A stretch of 64,000 nt of DNA from Rhizobium sp. RM (lineage in GTDB: Bacteria > Pseudomonadota > Alphaproteobacteria > Rhizobiales > Rhizobiaceae). Shown here piece after piece: positions 55,240-63,572 of this stretch. The stretch lies in NCBI RefSeq assembly GCF_013390595.1, contig NZ_JACAWV010000023.1, positions 62,001 through 126,000 of the forward strand, in the 5' to 3' direction. Both the position numbers and the translations under genes were made by a program. The notes beneath the pieces are model-generated. The model searched no databases and was not told the origin of the DNA. It saw only the letters and a list, made by a program, of their open reading frames with translations. Each line of letters starts with the position of its first letter. Position 1 is the first letter of the stretch.

Positions 55240-55788
55240 ATGCGAATGCAGGGTAATGAGATCGCTACTCTTATCAACCGCGTCGGGATGGGCGATCGCG
55301 CAGCATTCGCGTCACTCTATCGAGCCACCAGTCCTCGGCTCTTTGCAATCTGCTTGAAAATCCTGCGCGACAAAACAGATGCTGAAGAGGCTCTTCAGGA
55401 GATATATATCAAGGTGTGGCAGCGTGCCAAAACCTTCGCCGTCAGCGCCGGGACAGCGACAACCTGGCTGGCGACAATTGCGCGCAATCACGCGATAGAT
55501 ACGATAAGGGCGCGTAAACCTGAGGCCGACGACATCGATGAGGCTTACGATCTGGCAGACGATAGCATTCGCTCGCCCGAGCAACAGGTTGTTCTTGCGG
55601 ATGAAGGGCGAAGGATTGACGATTGCATGCGGCAGCTCGACACCGCACATGCGCAAGCCGTACGCCGCGCCTATGTCGAAGGATTGAGTTATCTCGAGCT
55701 TGCCGACGAATTAAGGGTCCCGTTGAACACCGTCAGAACATGGCTGAGACGTAGCCTCCTCAAACTGAGGGAGTGCATGCAGCGATGA
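55240..55788 (+). CDS. ECF sigma factor
   Basis: 182 aa from the ATG at 55240; the frame is open further upstream but that would extend into the DUF2177 gene and give an atypical N-terminus (an ATG at 55246 is as likely). Region 2: ASLYRATSPRLFAICLKIL, DAEEALQEIYIKVWQ, TWLATIARNHAIDTIR. Region 4: GLSYLELADELRVPLNTVRTWLRRSLLKL. SigK/RpoE-like. The anti-sigma gene overlaps its stop (ATGA). Presumed targets are the flanking lipid genes and itself. Confidence 0.9.
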   Translation: MRMQGNEIATLINRVGMGDRAAFASLYRATSPRLFAICLKILRDKTDAEEALQEIYIKVWQRAKTFAVSAGTATTWLATIARNHAIDTIRARKPEADDIDEAYDLADDSIRSPEQQVVLADEGRRIDDCMRQLDTAHAQAVRRAYVEGLSYLELADELRVPLNTVRTWLRRSLLKLRECMQR

Positions 55789-56495
55789 GCGAGGGATCAC
55801 ACAGCGGCGGTATGGAATCGCGCGACGAAATCCTCGCCGGAGAATACGTTCTTGGGGTCCTGGCGGTTGCGACGCGTCGCGCGCTCGAAGAGCGGATGAA
55901 GGAAGACAAGGCGTTTGCGCACCTCGTTGAGCGCTGGCAACAGGAACTCGCTTCTTTCAACGATGAGTATCTGGAACAGATGCCAGACGCCGCGATTTTC
56001 GCGCGCATCGAGGCACGCCTCTTTGGCTCGAAAGAAGAGGCCGTCAAGCAAGGTCTATGGAACTCGATCCGGTTCTGGCGCTGGACTGCGCTCGGGACTG
56101 GCGCGCTTGCCGTGGTTGCGTTGGCTCTTGCTGTATTGCCTGTCATTCAACCCAAACCGACAGCGCTCGTGGCAGAACTCGCGACGACCGACAGTCAGGT
56201 TAATCTCCTTGCCTCTTACGATGCTGAGAGCGGGCGAATGCGCATCGTGCCTGTTGCGGTCGGCAAACCTGACGAGAAGTCGCTGGAACTCTGGCTTGTT
56301 CAGAAGAATGGCTCCACTCGCTCGCTTGGTGTGTTTCAGCCCGGCGCGAGTGGTGACCTGATCATCCCGGCTGACATGCGTTCCGACATCGCAGAAGGCA
56401 CAACTTTTGCAGTGAGTGTGGAGCCGTTCGGCGGTTCGCCAACCGGTCAGGCCACCGGTCCGGTTATTGCTGTGGGTACGGCCCGTCATCTCTAG
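55785..56495 (+). CDS. RskA-type anti-sigma factor
   Basis: 236 aa from the ATG at 55785. N-terminal cytoplasmic sigma-binding part (about 15-85: EILAGEYVLGVLAVATRRALEE), one membrane segment (about 100-122), and a periplasmic C-terminal RskA domain (ELWLVQKNGSTRSLGVFQP). It lacks the zinc-binding HxxxCxxC of ChrR/ZAS anti-sigmas, so it senses something at the membrane or periplasm rather than through that zinc site. Confidence 0.88.
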   Translation: MSEGSHSGGMESRDEILAGEYVLGVLAVATRRALEERMKEDKAFAHLVERWQQELASFNDEYLEQMPDAAIFARIEARLFGSKEEAVKQGLWNSIRFWRWTALGTGALAVVALALAVLPVIQPKPTALVAELATTDSQVNLLASYDAESGRMRIVPVAVGKPDEKSLELWLVQKNGSTRSLGVFQPGASGDLIIPADMRSDIAEGTTFAVSVEPFGGSPTGQATGPVIAVGTARHL

Positions 56496-56539
56496 TGGAG
56501 ATGATCCAATTATGGTGAGGCAACCTCCTTCGGCAGAAT

Positions 56540-57427
56540 TCACGCCGCAAACAGGTTGGCTGCCATGAAGTCTACGAACGCCCTGACCTTCGGTGACAGA
56601 TAGCGGCTGGTCGGCCACAACACGCGAAACTGACCAGTTCCTGCCAGATAATCATCGAGCACCGGTACCAGGCTTCCCCCAGCAATTTCGGATGTTACCG
56701 CGAAGGGGGGAAGACAGGTAATGCCGAACGAGCGCTGCGCGAGAAAGATCAGCGGCTCAAGTGTGCTGGCAACGGTGCTGACAGGTAAATCGAGTTTGAT
56801 GTCGCGACCGTTACGAACCAGCGGCCATGGTTCGAGCTTGCCGGAATTGGCGAAACGGTGGTGGAGGCATTGATGCTGAAGGAGATCTTCAGGCAGCTGC
56901 GGAGTGCCGTTTTTCGCGAGATAATCAGGCGAAGCGACGATAACATGCCTGAACGTCCCAAGCTTGCGGCTCATCAGTCGGGTATCTTTGACGTCCCCGG
57001 TGCGGATTACGGCATCGAAACCTTCTTCGATGACGTCAACAATACGATCCGTGAAATCGAGATCCAGATTGACCTCAGGGTAGATTTTCATGAAATCGGC
57101 GATTGTTGGCATCAGCAACATGCCGGCTAAGGGCAGGCTGACACGCAGTTGTCCACGAGGCGTAGCGTGCGACCGTGACAGTCTCGCTTGTACCTCTTCA
57201 TATTCTGCTTGAATGCGGCGGCACGTATCGAGAAAGAAGCTGCCTTCCTCCGTTAGCGCCATGCTACGGGTAGAGCGATTGAACAGGCGAACACCCAGCT
57301 CATCTTCGAGCCTCGCTATTGCCTTGCCCACGGCAGAGCCGGAAATCCCAAGACGATGCCCGGCCGAAACGAAGCTTCCGACCTCTGCAACCTGCACGAA
57401 GATACTGAGCGTTCCGAGCTTGTCCAC
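56540..57427 (-). CDS. LysR-family regulator
   Basis: 295 aa from a GTG at 57427 with GGAGGGG upstream. N-terminal winged helix (FVQVAEVGSFVSAGHRLGISGSAV) and C-terminal substrate-binding domain. Divergent to the monooxygenase-fold and MFS genes (57552-59110), the likely targets. Confidence 0.88.
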   Translation of the reverse strand: MDKLGTLSIFVQVAEVGSFVSAGHRLGISGSAVGKAIARLEDELGVRLFNRSTRSMALTEEGSFFLDTCRRIQAEYEEVQARLSRSHATPRGQLRVSLPLAGMLLMPTIADFMKIYPEVNLDLDFTDRIVDVIEEGFDAVIRTGDVKDTRLMSRKLGTFRHVIVASPDYLAKNGTPQLPEDLLQHQCLHHRFANSGKLEPWPLVRNGRDIKLDLPVSTVASTLEPLIFLAQRSFGITCLPPFAVTSEIAGGSLVPVLDDYLAGTGQFRVLWPTSRYLSPKVRAFVDFMAANLFAA

Positions 57428-57551
57428 GGCCCCTCCATTGCGGAAATTTTTTCCGTTATATCAAGAATTCAAGCTCATTTATCCGACATCTGCATCGAGA
57501 TATCCAGATCATGCACGCCAATCAGGGCGGCAAATTTCAGTGGAGATTTCG

Positions 57552-57917
57552 ATGGTAACGACCACATCAGCCGGTTTTGCAATCCAACCCGTACCGACGA
57601 CTTTCATCGTCAACGTCATCCACGTTCACCCTGAAAAACAGGATGAAGCGTTTGAAATCATTCAAGACGTTGTCCACTACGTTGCTGAACGCAAGGAAGG
57701 GTTCTTATGGAGTAGCCTCGCAAAAAGCACCGACGGGCTGACGGTCGTCAATATCGAAGCGATCCAGGGTGCCGACAATGTTGGAGAGTTCTTTTCAGAC
57801 CCGGTCTTCGTCGAGAAGTTTGCGCGACTGGATACGATCTCAACCAGCGAATTTCACACTTATAAAGTGGATGACCTCGTCCTGCCCAAGCGGACGGCCG
57901 GCGAGGACGCAAGATGA
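57552..57917 (+). CDS. ABM-fold (antibiotic biosynthesis monooxygenase-like) protein
   Basis: 121 aa from the ATG at 57552 (GGAG in front). A single ferredoxin-like ABM domain: FIVNVIHVHPEKQDEAFEIIQDV, GFLWSSLAKSTDG, VNIEAIQG. Small monooxygenase or quinone-modifying enzyme. Coupled to the MFS gene by ATGA, suggesting modify-and-export of the same compound. Confidence 0.82.
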   Translation: MVTTTSAGFAIQPVPTTFIVNVIHVHPEKQDEAFEIIQDVVHYVAERKEGFLWSSLAKSTDGLTVVNIEAIQGADNVGEFFSDPVFVEKFARLDTISTSEFHTYKVDDLVLPKRTAGEDAR

Positions 57918-59110
57918 CTGATCTCGCTTCCCGGCACGACACACGTGGAGATTCGCATAGCACGAAAGATGCCTTTCCTTTGGCGGCGTTGATCGCCCTG
58001 GCACTATCGGGGTTCATTACCATCCTGACCGAGGCACTTCCCGCTGGACTTTTACCTCAGATATCCAGCGACCTTTCAGTCTCTCAGGCATCCGTTGGTC
58101 AGATGGTCACGGTCTACGCGATCGGTTCACTCGTCGCGGCGATCCCTCTGACCCGTGCGACGCAAAACATGCGTCGACGCCCATTGCTTGCTGTGACCAT
58201 CGCAGGCTTTGCATTCGCAAACCTCATCACGGCTATCTCAACCTCCTACAGCCTGACTATGGTTGCCCGTTTCCTTGCAGGTATTTCAGCTGGACTGTTG
58301 TGGGCACTGCTTGCGGGCTACGCAGCCCGCATGGTTCCGGACGCGCAAAAAGGCCGCGCGATCGCTATCGCCATGGCTGGTACGCCCCTGGCGCTATCGA
58401 TCGGGGTTCCCGCAGCGACACTTCTGGGAACTGTCGTTGGGTGGCGAACCTGCTTTCTTCTCATGAGCATAACGGCAGTTCTACTCACCCTTTGGATCGC
58501 TACTCAGCTCCCCGATTTTCAGGGACAGAATTCCAAAGACAAGCTGTCACTCGGCCAAACAGCACGCATACCGGGTGTCCGCCCGATCCTGTTCGTTACG
58601 CTGACATTCGTGCTGGCGCACAACATCCTCTATACTTACATCGTTCCGCTTCTGCGGCCTGCCGGTCTTGAGCACCGGGTCGACGCCGTTTTATTCCTCT
58701 TCGGGTGTGTTTCACTCATAGGAATTTGGTTTGTCGGCGTATTCGTTGATCGTTGGCTATGGCTGCTTGCTGTCACGAGTTGCCTCACATTCCTCCTCGC
58801 CTCCGCTGGCATGGGAATATGGCCGACGGAACGGACTGGGGTCTACGCTTCAGTCGGTTTATGGGGGCTCGCCTTTGGAGGGGCCGCGACTATTTTCCAA
58901 ACGGCCATGGCGCGGAGCGCAAGAAAGCAGACGGATGCGGCACAATCGATGCTGGTTACTGTCTGGAACATTGCCATAGCCGGCGGCGGGCTTCTGGGCG
59001 GCGGAATTCTCAACCATGTTGGCGTGGAGGGCTATGTCCCTGTTACCCTTGCACTCCTGTTTCTATGCCTCGCCGCGATCGTGGTTCGCCGCAACGCCTT
59101 CAGATCGTGA
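57914..59110 (+). CDS. MFS exporter, DHA1 family
   Basis: 398 aa, twelve membrane segments; motif A-like region ATQNMRRRPLLAVTIAGF and motif C-like GTPLALSIGVPAATLLGTVVGWR, as in sugar-efflux/drug-proton antiporters (AraJ/YdhP-like). Presumably LysR-controlled. Confidence 0.87.
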   Translation: MTDLASRHDTRGDSHSTKDAFPLAALIALALSGFITILTEALPAGLLPQISSDLSVSQASVGQMVTVYAIGSLVAAIPLTRATQNMRRRPLLAVTIAGFAFANLITAISTSYSLTMVARFLAGISAGLLWALLAGYAARMVPDAQKGRAIAIAMAGTPLALSIGVPAATLLGTVVGWRTCFLLMSITAVLLTLWIATQLPDFQGQNSKDKLSLGQTARIPGVRPILFVTLTFVLAHNILYTYIVPLLRPAGLEHRVDAVLFLFGCVSLIGIWFVGVFVDRWLWLLAVTSCLTFLLASAGMGIWPTERTGVYASVGLWGLAFGGAATIFQTAMARSARKQTDAAQSMLVTVWNIAIAGGGLLGGGILNHVGVEGYVPVTLALLFLCLAAIVVRRNAFRS

Positions 59111-59115
59111 CTTTG

Positions 59116-59153
59116 CAGGCCGCGCACCGCTTGGTAACGCGGCCTGAAATTTT
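59116..59153 (+). terminator. Terminator behind the MFS gene
   Basis: Perfect 9-bp stem CAGGCCGCG/CGCGGCCTG with a 13-base loop, followed by AAATTTT on the plus strand. Lies in the convergent gap before the IMPase-type gene. Confidence 0.6.
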
Positions 59154-59170
59154 CGATCAAACAACGAAAG

Positions 59171-59983
59171 TTAAGAGGCAGAGTTTTTCGGCGGCGCGCT
59201 GCGTAAATTGTCGAGAAGATAGGCATGGGTGGCAGGATTGGCGACAATCAGGGTGCCGGTCTTTTCGTAAACATCTGCCCCACGTCCCCACCAGTCGGTG
59301 ACAATGCCTCCTGCCTCCTCGACAAGCAGGATGCCTGCCGCCGTATCGATGAAACCAGTTTCCTCGTAATACCCCGTCAGCCGACCGCATGCGACGTATG
59401 CGCAGGAGTTCGCAGCACTCCCTACTACGCGCACCGCACCGATGGGTGCTCGGATTGCGTCAAGACGCTGATAGGCCCCAGCATGCAGCGAGAGATTTGG
59501 TGTCGGCAACCCGGTACCAACGCACATCAGGGCGACGTCCTCGCTGGCACTGACCTTGAGCCGCACCCCGTTCAGATAGGCGCCCTCCCCCTTCATTGCC
59601 GTGAACATTTCGTCCGCCACCGGATTATAGACCAGACCGCAGATTGTTTCGTTGCCGCGGCGAAGCGAAATCGTAATCGTATAGTGCTGCCCATAGATAA
59701 AATTCGTTGTGCCATCGATAGGATCGACCAGCCAGCGATGATCGTTATTCGAGCCGTCGACAGGGGCAAACTCCTCACCCGTCAGTCCCCAGGGGTACTG
59801 GCTCAGCAAACGATCGCGGATCAGTGTCTCAGACTGCATATCCGCATCCGAGACAAAATCGCCAGGGCCCTTGATGCCGATTTCAATATCCCGGAAGCGC
59901 TTGAAGTGCTCAAGGGTCAATGCACCGGCTTCGCGCGCCGTGGCAACCATGTGGTCGAGGATCGTACTGTAGTTGATTGTCAT
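59171..59983 (-). CDS. Inositol-monophosphatase-family phosphatase
   Basis: 270 aa. Metal-binding motifs GEEFAPVD (Glu), WLVDPIDGTTNFIYG, and the C-terminal IDTAAGILLVEEAGG (usual W-D replaced by I-D). Mg-dependent sugar- or inositol-phosphatase. Last gene of an operon with a glycerophosphodiesterase and an ABC importer, coupled by ATGA; may dephosphorylate the product of the diesterase. Confidence 0.87.
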   Translation of the reverse strand: MTINYSTILDHMVATAREAGALTLEHFKRFRDIEIGIKGPGDFVSDADMQSETLIRDRLLSQYPWGLTGEEFAPVDGSNNDHRWLVDPIDGTTNFIYGQHYTITISLRRGNETICGLVYNPVADEMFTAMKGEGAYLNGVRLKVSASEDVALMCVGTGLPTPNLSLHAGAYQRLDAIRAPIGAVRVVGSAANSCAYVACGRLTGYYEETGFIDTAAGILLVEEAGGIVTDWWGRGADVYEKTGTLIVANPATHAYLLDNLRSAPPKNSAS

Positions 59984-60816
59984 GGATTGAAGACCTTGGC
60001 TAACCCTTGCGGGTCGTCTGTTGTTATTTGGTCGACCTTCAGCCGCAAAAGCCTCTCGATCTGGGGGATTGTCTGAGGTGATACTCGGTTGATCGTCCAG
60101 GCATCGACGCGACGTCCCGATGCGTGAACGGGCGCGATGAGGTCTACCCCGGCGTCTTCGGCATGAAGGACGATGCGGTAATCGAGATAGATCATTCGAG
60201 CATCTGGTGCCGTGTTCAGCGCTTCCTCTATGAAGCGCATGTAATCACCGTCAGCCTGCAATCGTTGGAGGCTCTCCCCATAACAGGGATCATAACCCGT
60301 CGCGATCCCTGGGGCGGCTTCCGCAAGGACTGAGATCGCATCAAAGTCGCCACCAGATAGGATCAAAGACTTCGCTACTGGGAAAGAACACTTTGCGAAA
60401 TTTGCAATAACCTCTGGATTGAGCGCCTGAAGGTCCTGCTTGAAGTCGAGTTGCAGCAAAGCATCGGGGTGAGCCCCTTGCCTGGAAAGCAAGGTGCACA
60501 GGTCTTCGAGGAGCATGACGTTTTCATCGATCGGATGACCATCGTTGTCGCGCAGGAAGAGCCCACGCAGATCGTCGGCAGATTTAGCTTGCACCTTTCC
60601 TCGACCCGTCGTTTCCCGCTCTAACGTCAAGTCATGCAGGACCGCAAAGCCCGCACCGCCGTGCACAACAAGATCCACCTCGACACTCGCACCGAGTTGC
60701 ATTGCCTCGATGATGCGCTTTCCGGTGAACACGGGGTCACTGGCTTTCCGGCGTCCACGATGCCATTTTATCCAGGTTCTATGACCATTACGTTCGATAT
60801 GGAGAGGCGCGCTCAC
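59980..60816 (-). CDS. Glycerophosphodiester phosphodiesterase-family protein
   Basis: 278 aa from a GTG overlapping the ATPase stop (GTGA). GDPD barrel with HRG (residues 19-21), EVDLVVHGGAGFAVLHD and LERETTGRG, then LQLDFK and the late WTIN. No signal peptide, so it works on imported substrate: a glycerophosphodiester is split to an alcohol and a phosphomonoester. Confidence 0.87.
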   Translation of the reverse strand: MSAPLHIERNGHRTWIKWHRGRRKASDPVFTGKRIIEAMQLGASVEVDLVVHGGAGFAVLHDLTLERETTGRGKVQAKSADDLRGLFLRDNDGHPIDENVMLLEDLCTLLSRQGAHPDALLQLDFKQDLQALNPEVIANFAKCSFPVAKSLILSGGDFDAISVLAEAAPGIATGYDPCYGESLQRLQADGDYMRFIEEALNTAPDARMIYLDYRIVLHAEDAGVDLIAPVHASGRRVDAWTINRVSPQTIPQIERLLRLKVDQITTDDPQGLAKVFNP

Positions 60817-61853
60817 ACTTCGCTCCGATGGATTTGCTGGTTGTTTCGATAGGCCGCAACTGCGCGCGGCAGAAGCTCCACACCTTGCCCGGCCCGGAAA
60901 AGATCGGGATGGTCCACCATGGATTTCAGCCTCGTCCCATCGGCAAGATCGATATCGACGAGACCATGCGAACCGTAGTCGGTGACGCGATGGACCTTAG
61001 CCTTCGCATGTTGCGAAACCTCGATATCAAGCGCTTCAGGGCGGATCGCAAGTGTGGCCGGACCGTCTCCCACGGGTACCCTGACTGCAAGGTCTGCACG
61101 CAGGAAGTGGCCGTCCGCCACATGACCCTCGATCAGGTTCATCGTACCGATGAAACCGGCTACAAACGGCGTCTGTGGATCGCGGTAGACGGTATCTGGC
61201 CGGCCAATCTGCTCGGTCTTGCCATTGGCCATAACGACGATCCGGTCCGCCATGGATAGCGCCTCATCCTGACCGTGCGTCACAAAAAGGGTCGTGATGC
61301 CGAGACGTTGCTGGATGTCACGAACCTCTTCTCTCAACCGCTCACGCAAGTGCTGGTCAAGACTGGCAAAAGGTTCGTCCAGCAACAGGATCTTTGGCTC
61401 GAGGACAAGAGAGCGTGCGAGTGCGACGCGCTGCTGTTGACCGCCAGAAAGCTGGGTGGTCATGCGTTCGCCGTATCCGGCAAGCCCCACCAGCTCAAGG
61501 ACGGCCTCAACCTTTTCCTTGATTTCGGCATGAGACATCCGCCTCAATTTCAGACCAAAGGCGAGGTTCTTGAAGACGTTCATATGGCTCCACAGCGCAT
61601 GGCTCTGGAAAACCATCCCGGTGGGCCGGCGCTCTGGCGGAAGGTGGGTAACGTCCTCACCGTCGATGGTGATGCGCCCCCCTGTCGGCTGCTCAAAGCC
61701 GCCAACCATACGCAACAGCGTGGATTTTCCCGACCCGGATGGGCCAAGGAGGCAAACCAGTTCACCATCGGCGACATCGAGCGAAAAGCTGTCCACTGCC
61801 TTGCTGCCGCCAGAGAAGCTTTTCGTAACCTTGGAGATTTGAAGTAGAGACAT
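60813..61853 (-). CDS. ABC importer ATPase (PotA/FbpC/PhnT-like)
   Basis: 346 aa with Walker A GPSGSGKST, VFQSHALWSHM, LSGGQQQRVALARSL, LLLDEPFASLD and a TOBE domain. Belongs to the polyamine/iron/phosphonate-type group rather than the MalK group of the other ATPases here. Confidence 0.9.
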   Translation of the reverse strand: MSLLQISKVTKSFSGGSKAVDSFSLDVADGELVCLLGPSGSGKSTLLRMVGGFEQPTGGRITIDGEDVTHLPPERRPTGMVFQSHALWSHMNVFKNLAFGLKLRRMSHAEIKEKVEAVLELVGLAGYGERMTTQLSGGQQQRVALARSLVLEPKILLLDEPFASLDQHLRERLREEVRDIQQRLGITTLFVTHGQDEALSMADRIVVMANGKTEQIGRPDTVYRDPQTPFVAGFIGTMNLIEGHVADGHFLRADLAVRVPVGDGPATLAIRPEALDIEVSQHAKAKVHRVTDYGSHGLVDIDLADGTRLKSMVDHPDLFRAGQGVELLPRAVAAYRNNQQIHRSEV

Positions 61854-61861
61854 GATAATTC

Positions 61862-62686
61862 CTAACCGCCGAACCCGCGGGCAAATGCACCACCACCGAT
61901 GATGCGGCGCGCGAAGATGAGGGCGACGAATGATGGGACCCAGAGCAGGACCGAAAGAACGGCGCCATACTGGATGACCATCTGATTGTTGATGTAGCTG
62001 ATCATCAGCACCGGCATGGTGCGGATAGCTGGAGCACCAATCAGCCAGGCGCCTTCGGTTTCATAAAACGTCCCGACAAAGCTGAGGAGAATAGCGGCAG
62101 CAATGGTAGGACCTGCCTGCGGAAGGGTAATCGACCAGAAGACCCGCAACGGGCTGGCGCCAACATCACGCGCAGCCTCTTCCATACGCCGATCAACCGC
62201 CTGAAACGCCGCAACCGGTATCCAGATCATGAACATCAGCGTACCGACGAGCTGGATGAGGACCACGCCCCAAAACGTTCCGATCAAATTGAGCTGTAGA
62301 AAAATGGCCGCAATCGCGACGAGTAGACCGAATTTCGGGAATGCGTGGCCGGCGAGAAACGAGAAGAACAGGATGTCGCGGCCTGGAAACTGCATGCGTG
62401 CAAAGGCGTAGGCAGCAGGAAGGCAGATCAACGCAGACAGAAGCGTTACGACTGTGGACAATTGCAGGCTGAGGGTCAGCGCATTCCAGACATCGGGGCG
62501 CCCGAGAGTTTGTCCCCAGAAGCGGAAACCGAATTGCTGCGGAACGATGTTGGGATACCGCCAGACCTCGGTGAAGGCCCAGGTACCAACAACAAGAAGA
62601 GGCCCAACGATGACCAGGGTCAAAAGGGTCGCAAATAGAAACCCGGACCAGTCAACATGGCGGCGCGTGGGAGCTAAAGTCGACAT
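61862..62686 (-). CDS. ABC importer permease (PotC-like)
   Basis: 274 aa from the ATG at 62686, directly behind the partner stop. Six membrane segments; EAA loop EEAARDVGASPLRVFWSITLP. Confidence 0.88.
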   Translation of the reverse strand: MSTLAPTRRHVDWSGFLFATLLTLVIVGPLLVVGTWAFTEVWRYPNIVPQQFGFRFWGQTLGRPDVWNALTLSLQLSTVVTLLSALICLPAAYAFARMQFPGRDILFFSFLAGHAFPKFGLLVAIAAIFLQLNLIGTFWGVVLIQLVGTLMFMIWIPVAAFQAVDRRMEEAARDVGASPLRVFWSITLPQAGPTIAAAILLSFVGTFYETEGAWLIGAPAIRTMPVLMISYINNQMVIQYGAVLSVLLWVPSFVALIFARRIIGGGAFARGFGG

Positions 62687-62687
62687 C

Positions 62688-63572
62688 TCATTTCCCCCGA
62701 TTACGCGCCACGGAGCGTACATAAAAAAGGCCGAACAGGATGCAGAAACCAAAGGCAACAACAGCCTGGGTCATGGCACCTATCGGATCCTGAACATCGC
62801 GGAGCGTGCGTTGCATGAAAGGTCCAATCATCTCGGGCGACGCGGGGCCAAGCAGATAGGGCAGCGTGAATGAGGAAAAGATCCCCAGCACCGAAAAGGA
62901 AAGAGCGACGAGAATGGAGTTGGAAATTTTCGGCAAGATGATGTGCCAAAAGACGCGCAATGCGTTTGCACCAACATCGCGTGCGGCTTCGATCGACTGA
63001 TTTGCGACGCTACCCAGACCGGAAAGCAGGATCAGGACAGTCAGTGGAATATTGTCCCAGACAAGACCGATCACCGGCCCCCATGGTGTGAGATAGGGCG
63101 TTCGGATCTTGGGTAGTCCAACGGCATTCAAGAGGATGTCGAGCATTCCGTTCGGCCCAAGGACACGGATGAATGCAAACGCCAGAATGATCGATGGAAC
63201 GAACATAGGCAGAATGGCGAGCGCCTGAACGTAGGCGGGCAAGCGACCGTGCGAAAAGCGCAGATAAAGCGCAATCGGAAGGCAGATCACCAGCAACAGC
63301 AGCGCACAGACGAGCGTGGTCCAGAGCGTTACGACGAGATTGTCGAGGCTGTAGCGGTCCGAAAAGAAGAATGCATAGCTTGAAAGGTCAAAGCCTACTC
63401 GCCCATCCGCGTTTGTGCGCCAGACTGTGCGACTGATGGCATTGATCGCTGGCCAGATAACAAGCCAGATCACCAGAAAGACGGGTATGGCGACGAGCAG
63501 GAGACCAATTGGCCTCCTGCTTGCTGCCGTTTGTTCAAGCGGTGTGTCCGCTTCGTCGAGAGCCTGTGTCAC
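62688..63572 (-). CDS. ABC importer permease (PotB-like)
   Basis: 294 aa from a GTG overlapping the binding-protein stop (GTGA). Six membrane segments; EAA loop IEAARDVGANALRVFWHIILP. Confidence 0.88.
   Translation of the reverse strand: MTQALDEADTPLEQTAASRRPIGLLLVAIPVFLVIWLVIWPAINAISRTVWRTNADGRVGFDLSSYAFFFSDRYSLDNLVVTLWTTLVCALLLLVICLPIALYLRFSHGRLPAYVQALAILPMFVPSIILAFAFIRVLGPNGMLDILLNAVGLPKIRTPYLTPWGPVIGLVWDNIPLTVLILLSGLGSVANQSIEAARDVGANALRVFWHIILPKISNSILVALSFSVLGIFSSFTLPYLLGPASPEMIGPFMQRTLRDVQDPIGAMTQAVVAFGFCILFGLFYVRSVARNRGK

Noticed and set aside
56055-56618. 187-codon minus-strand frame antisense to the anti-sigma gene
   Set aside because: Overlaps the RskA coding region entirely in antisense and has no support.
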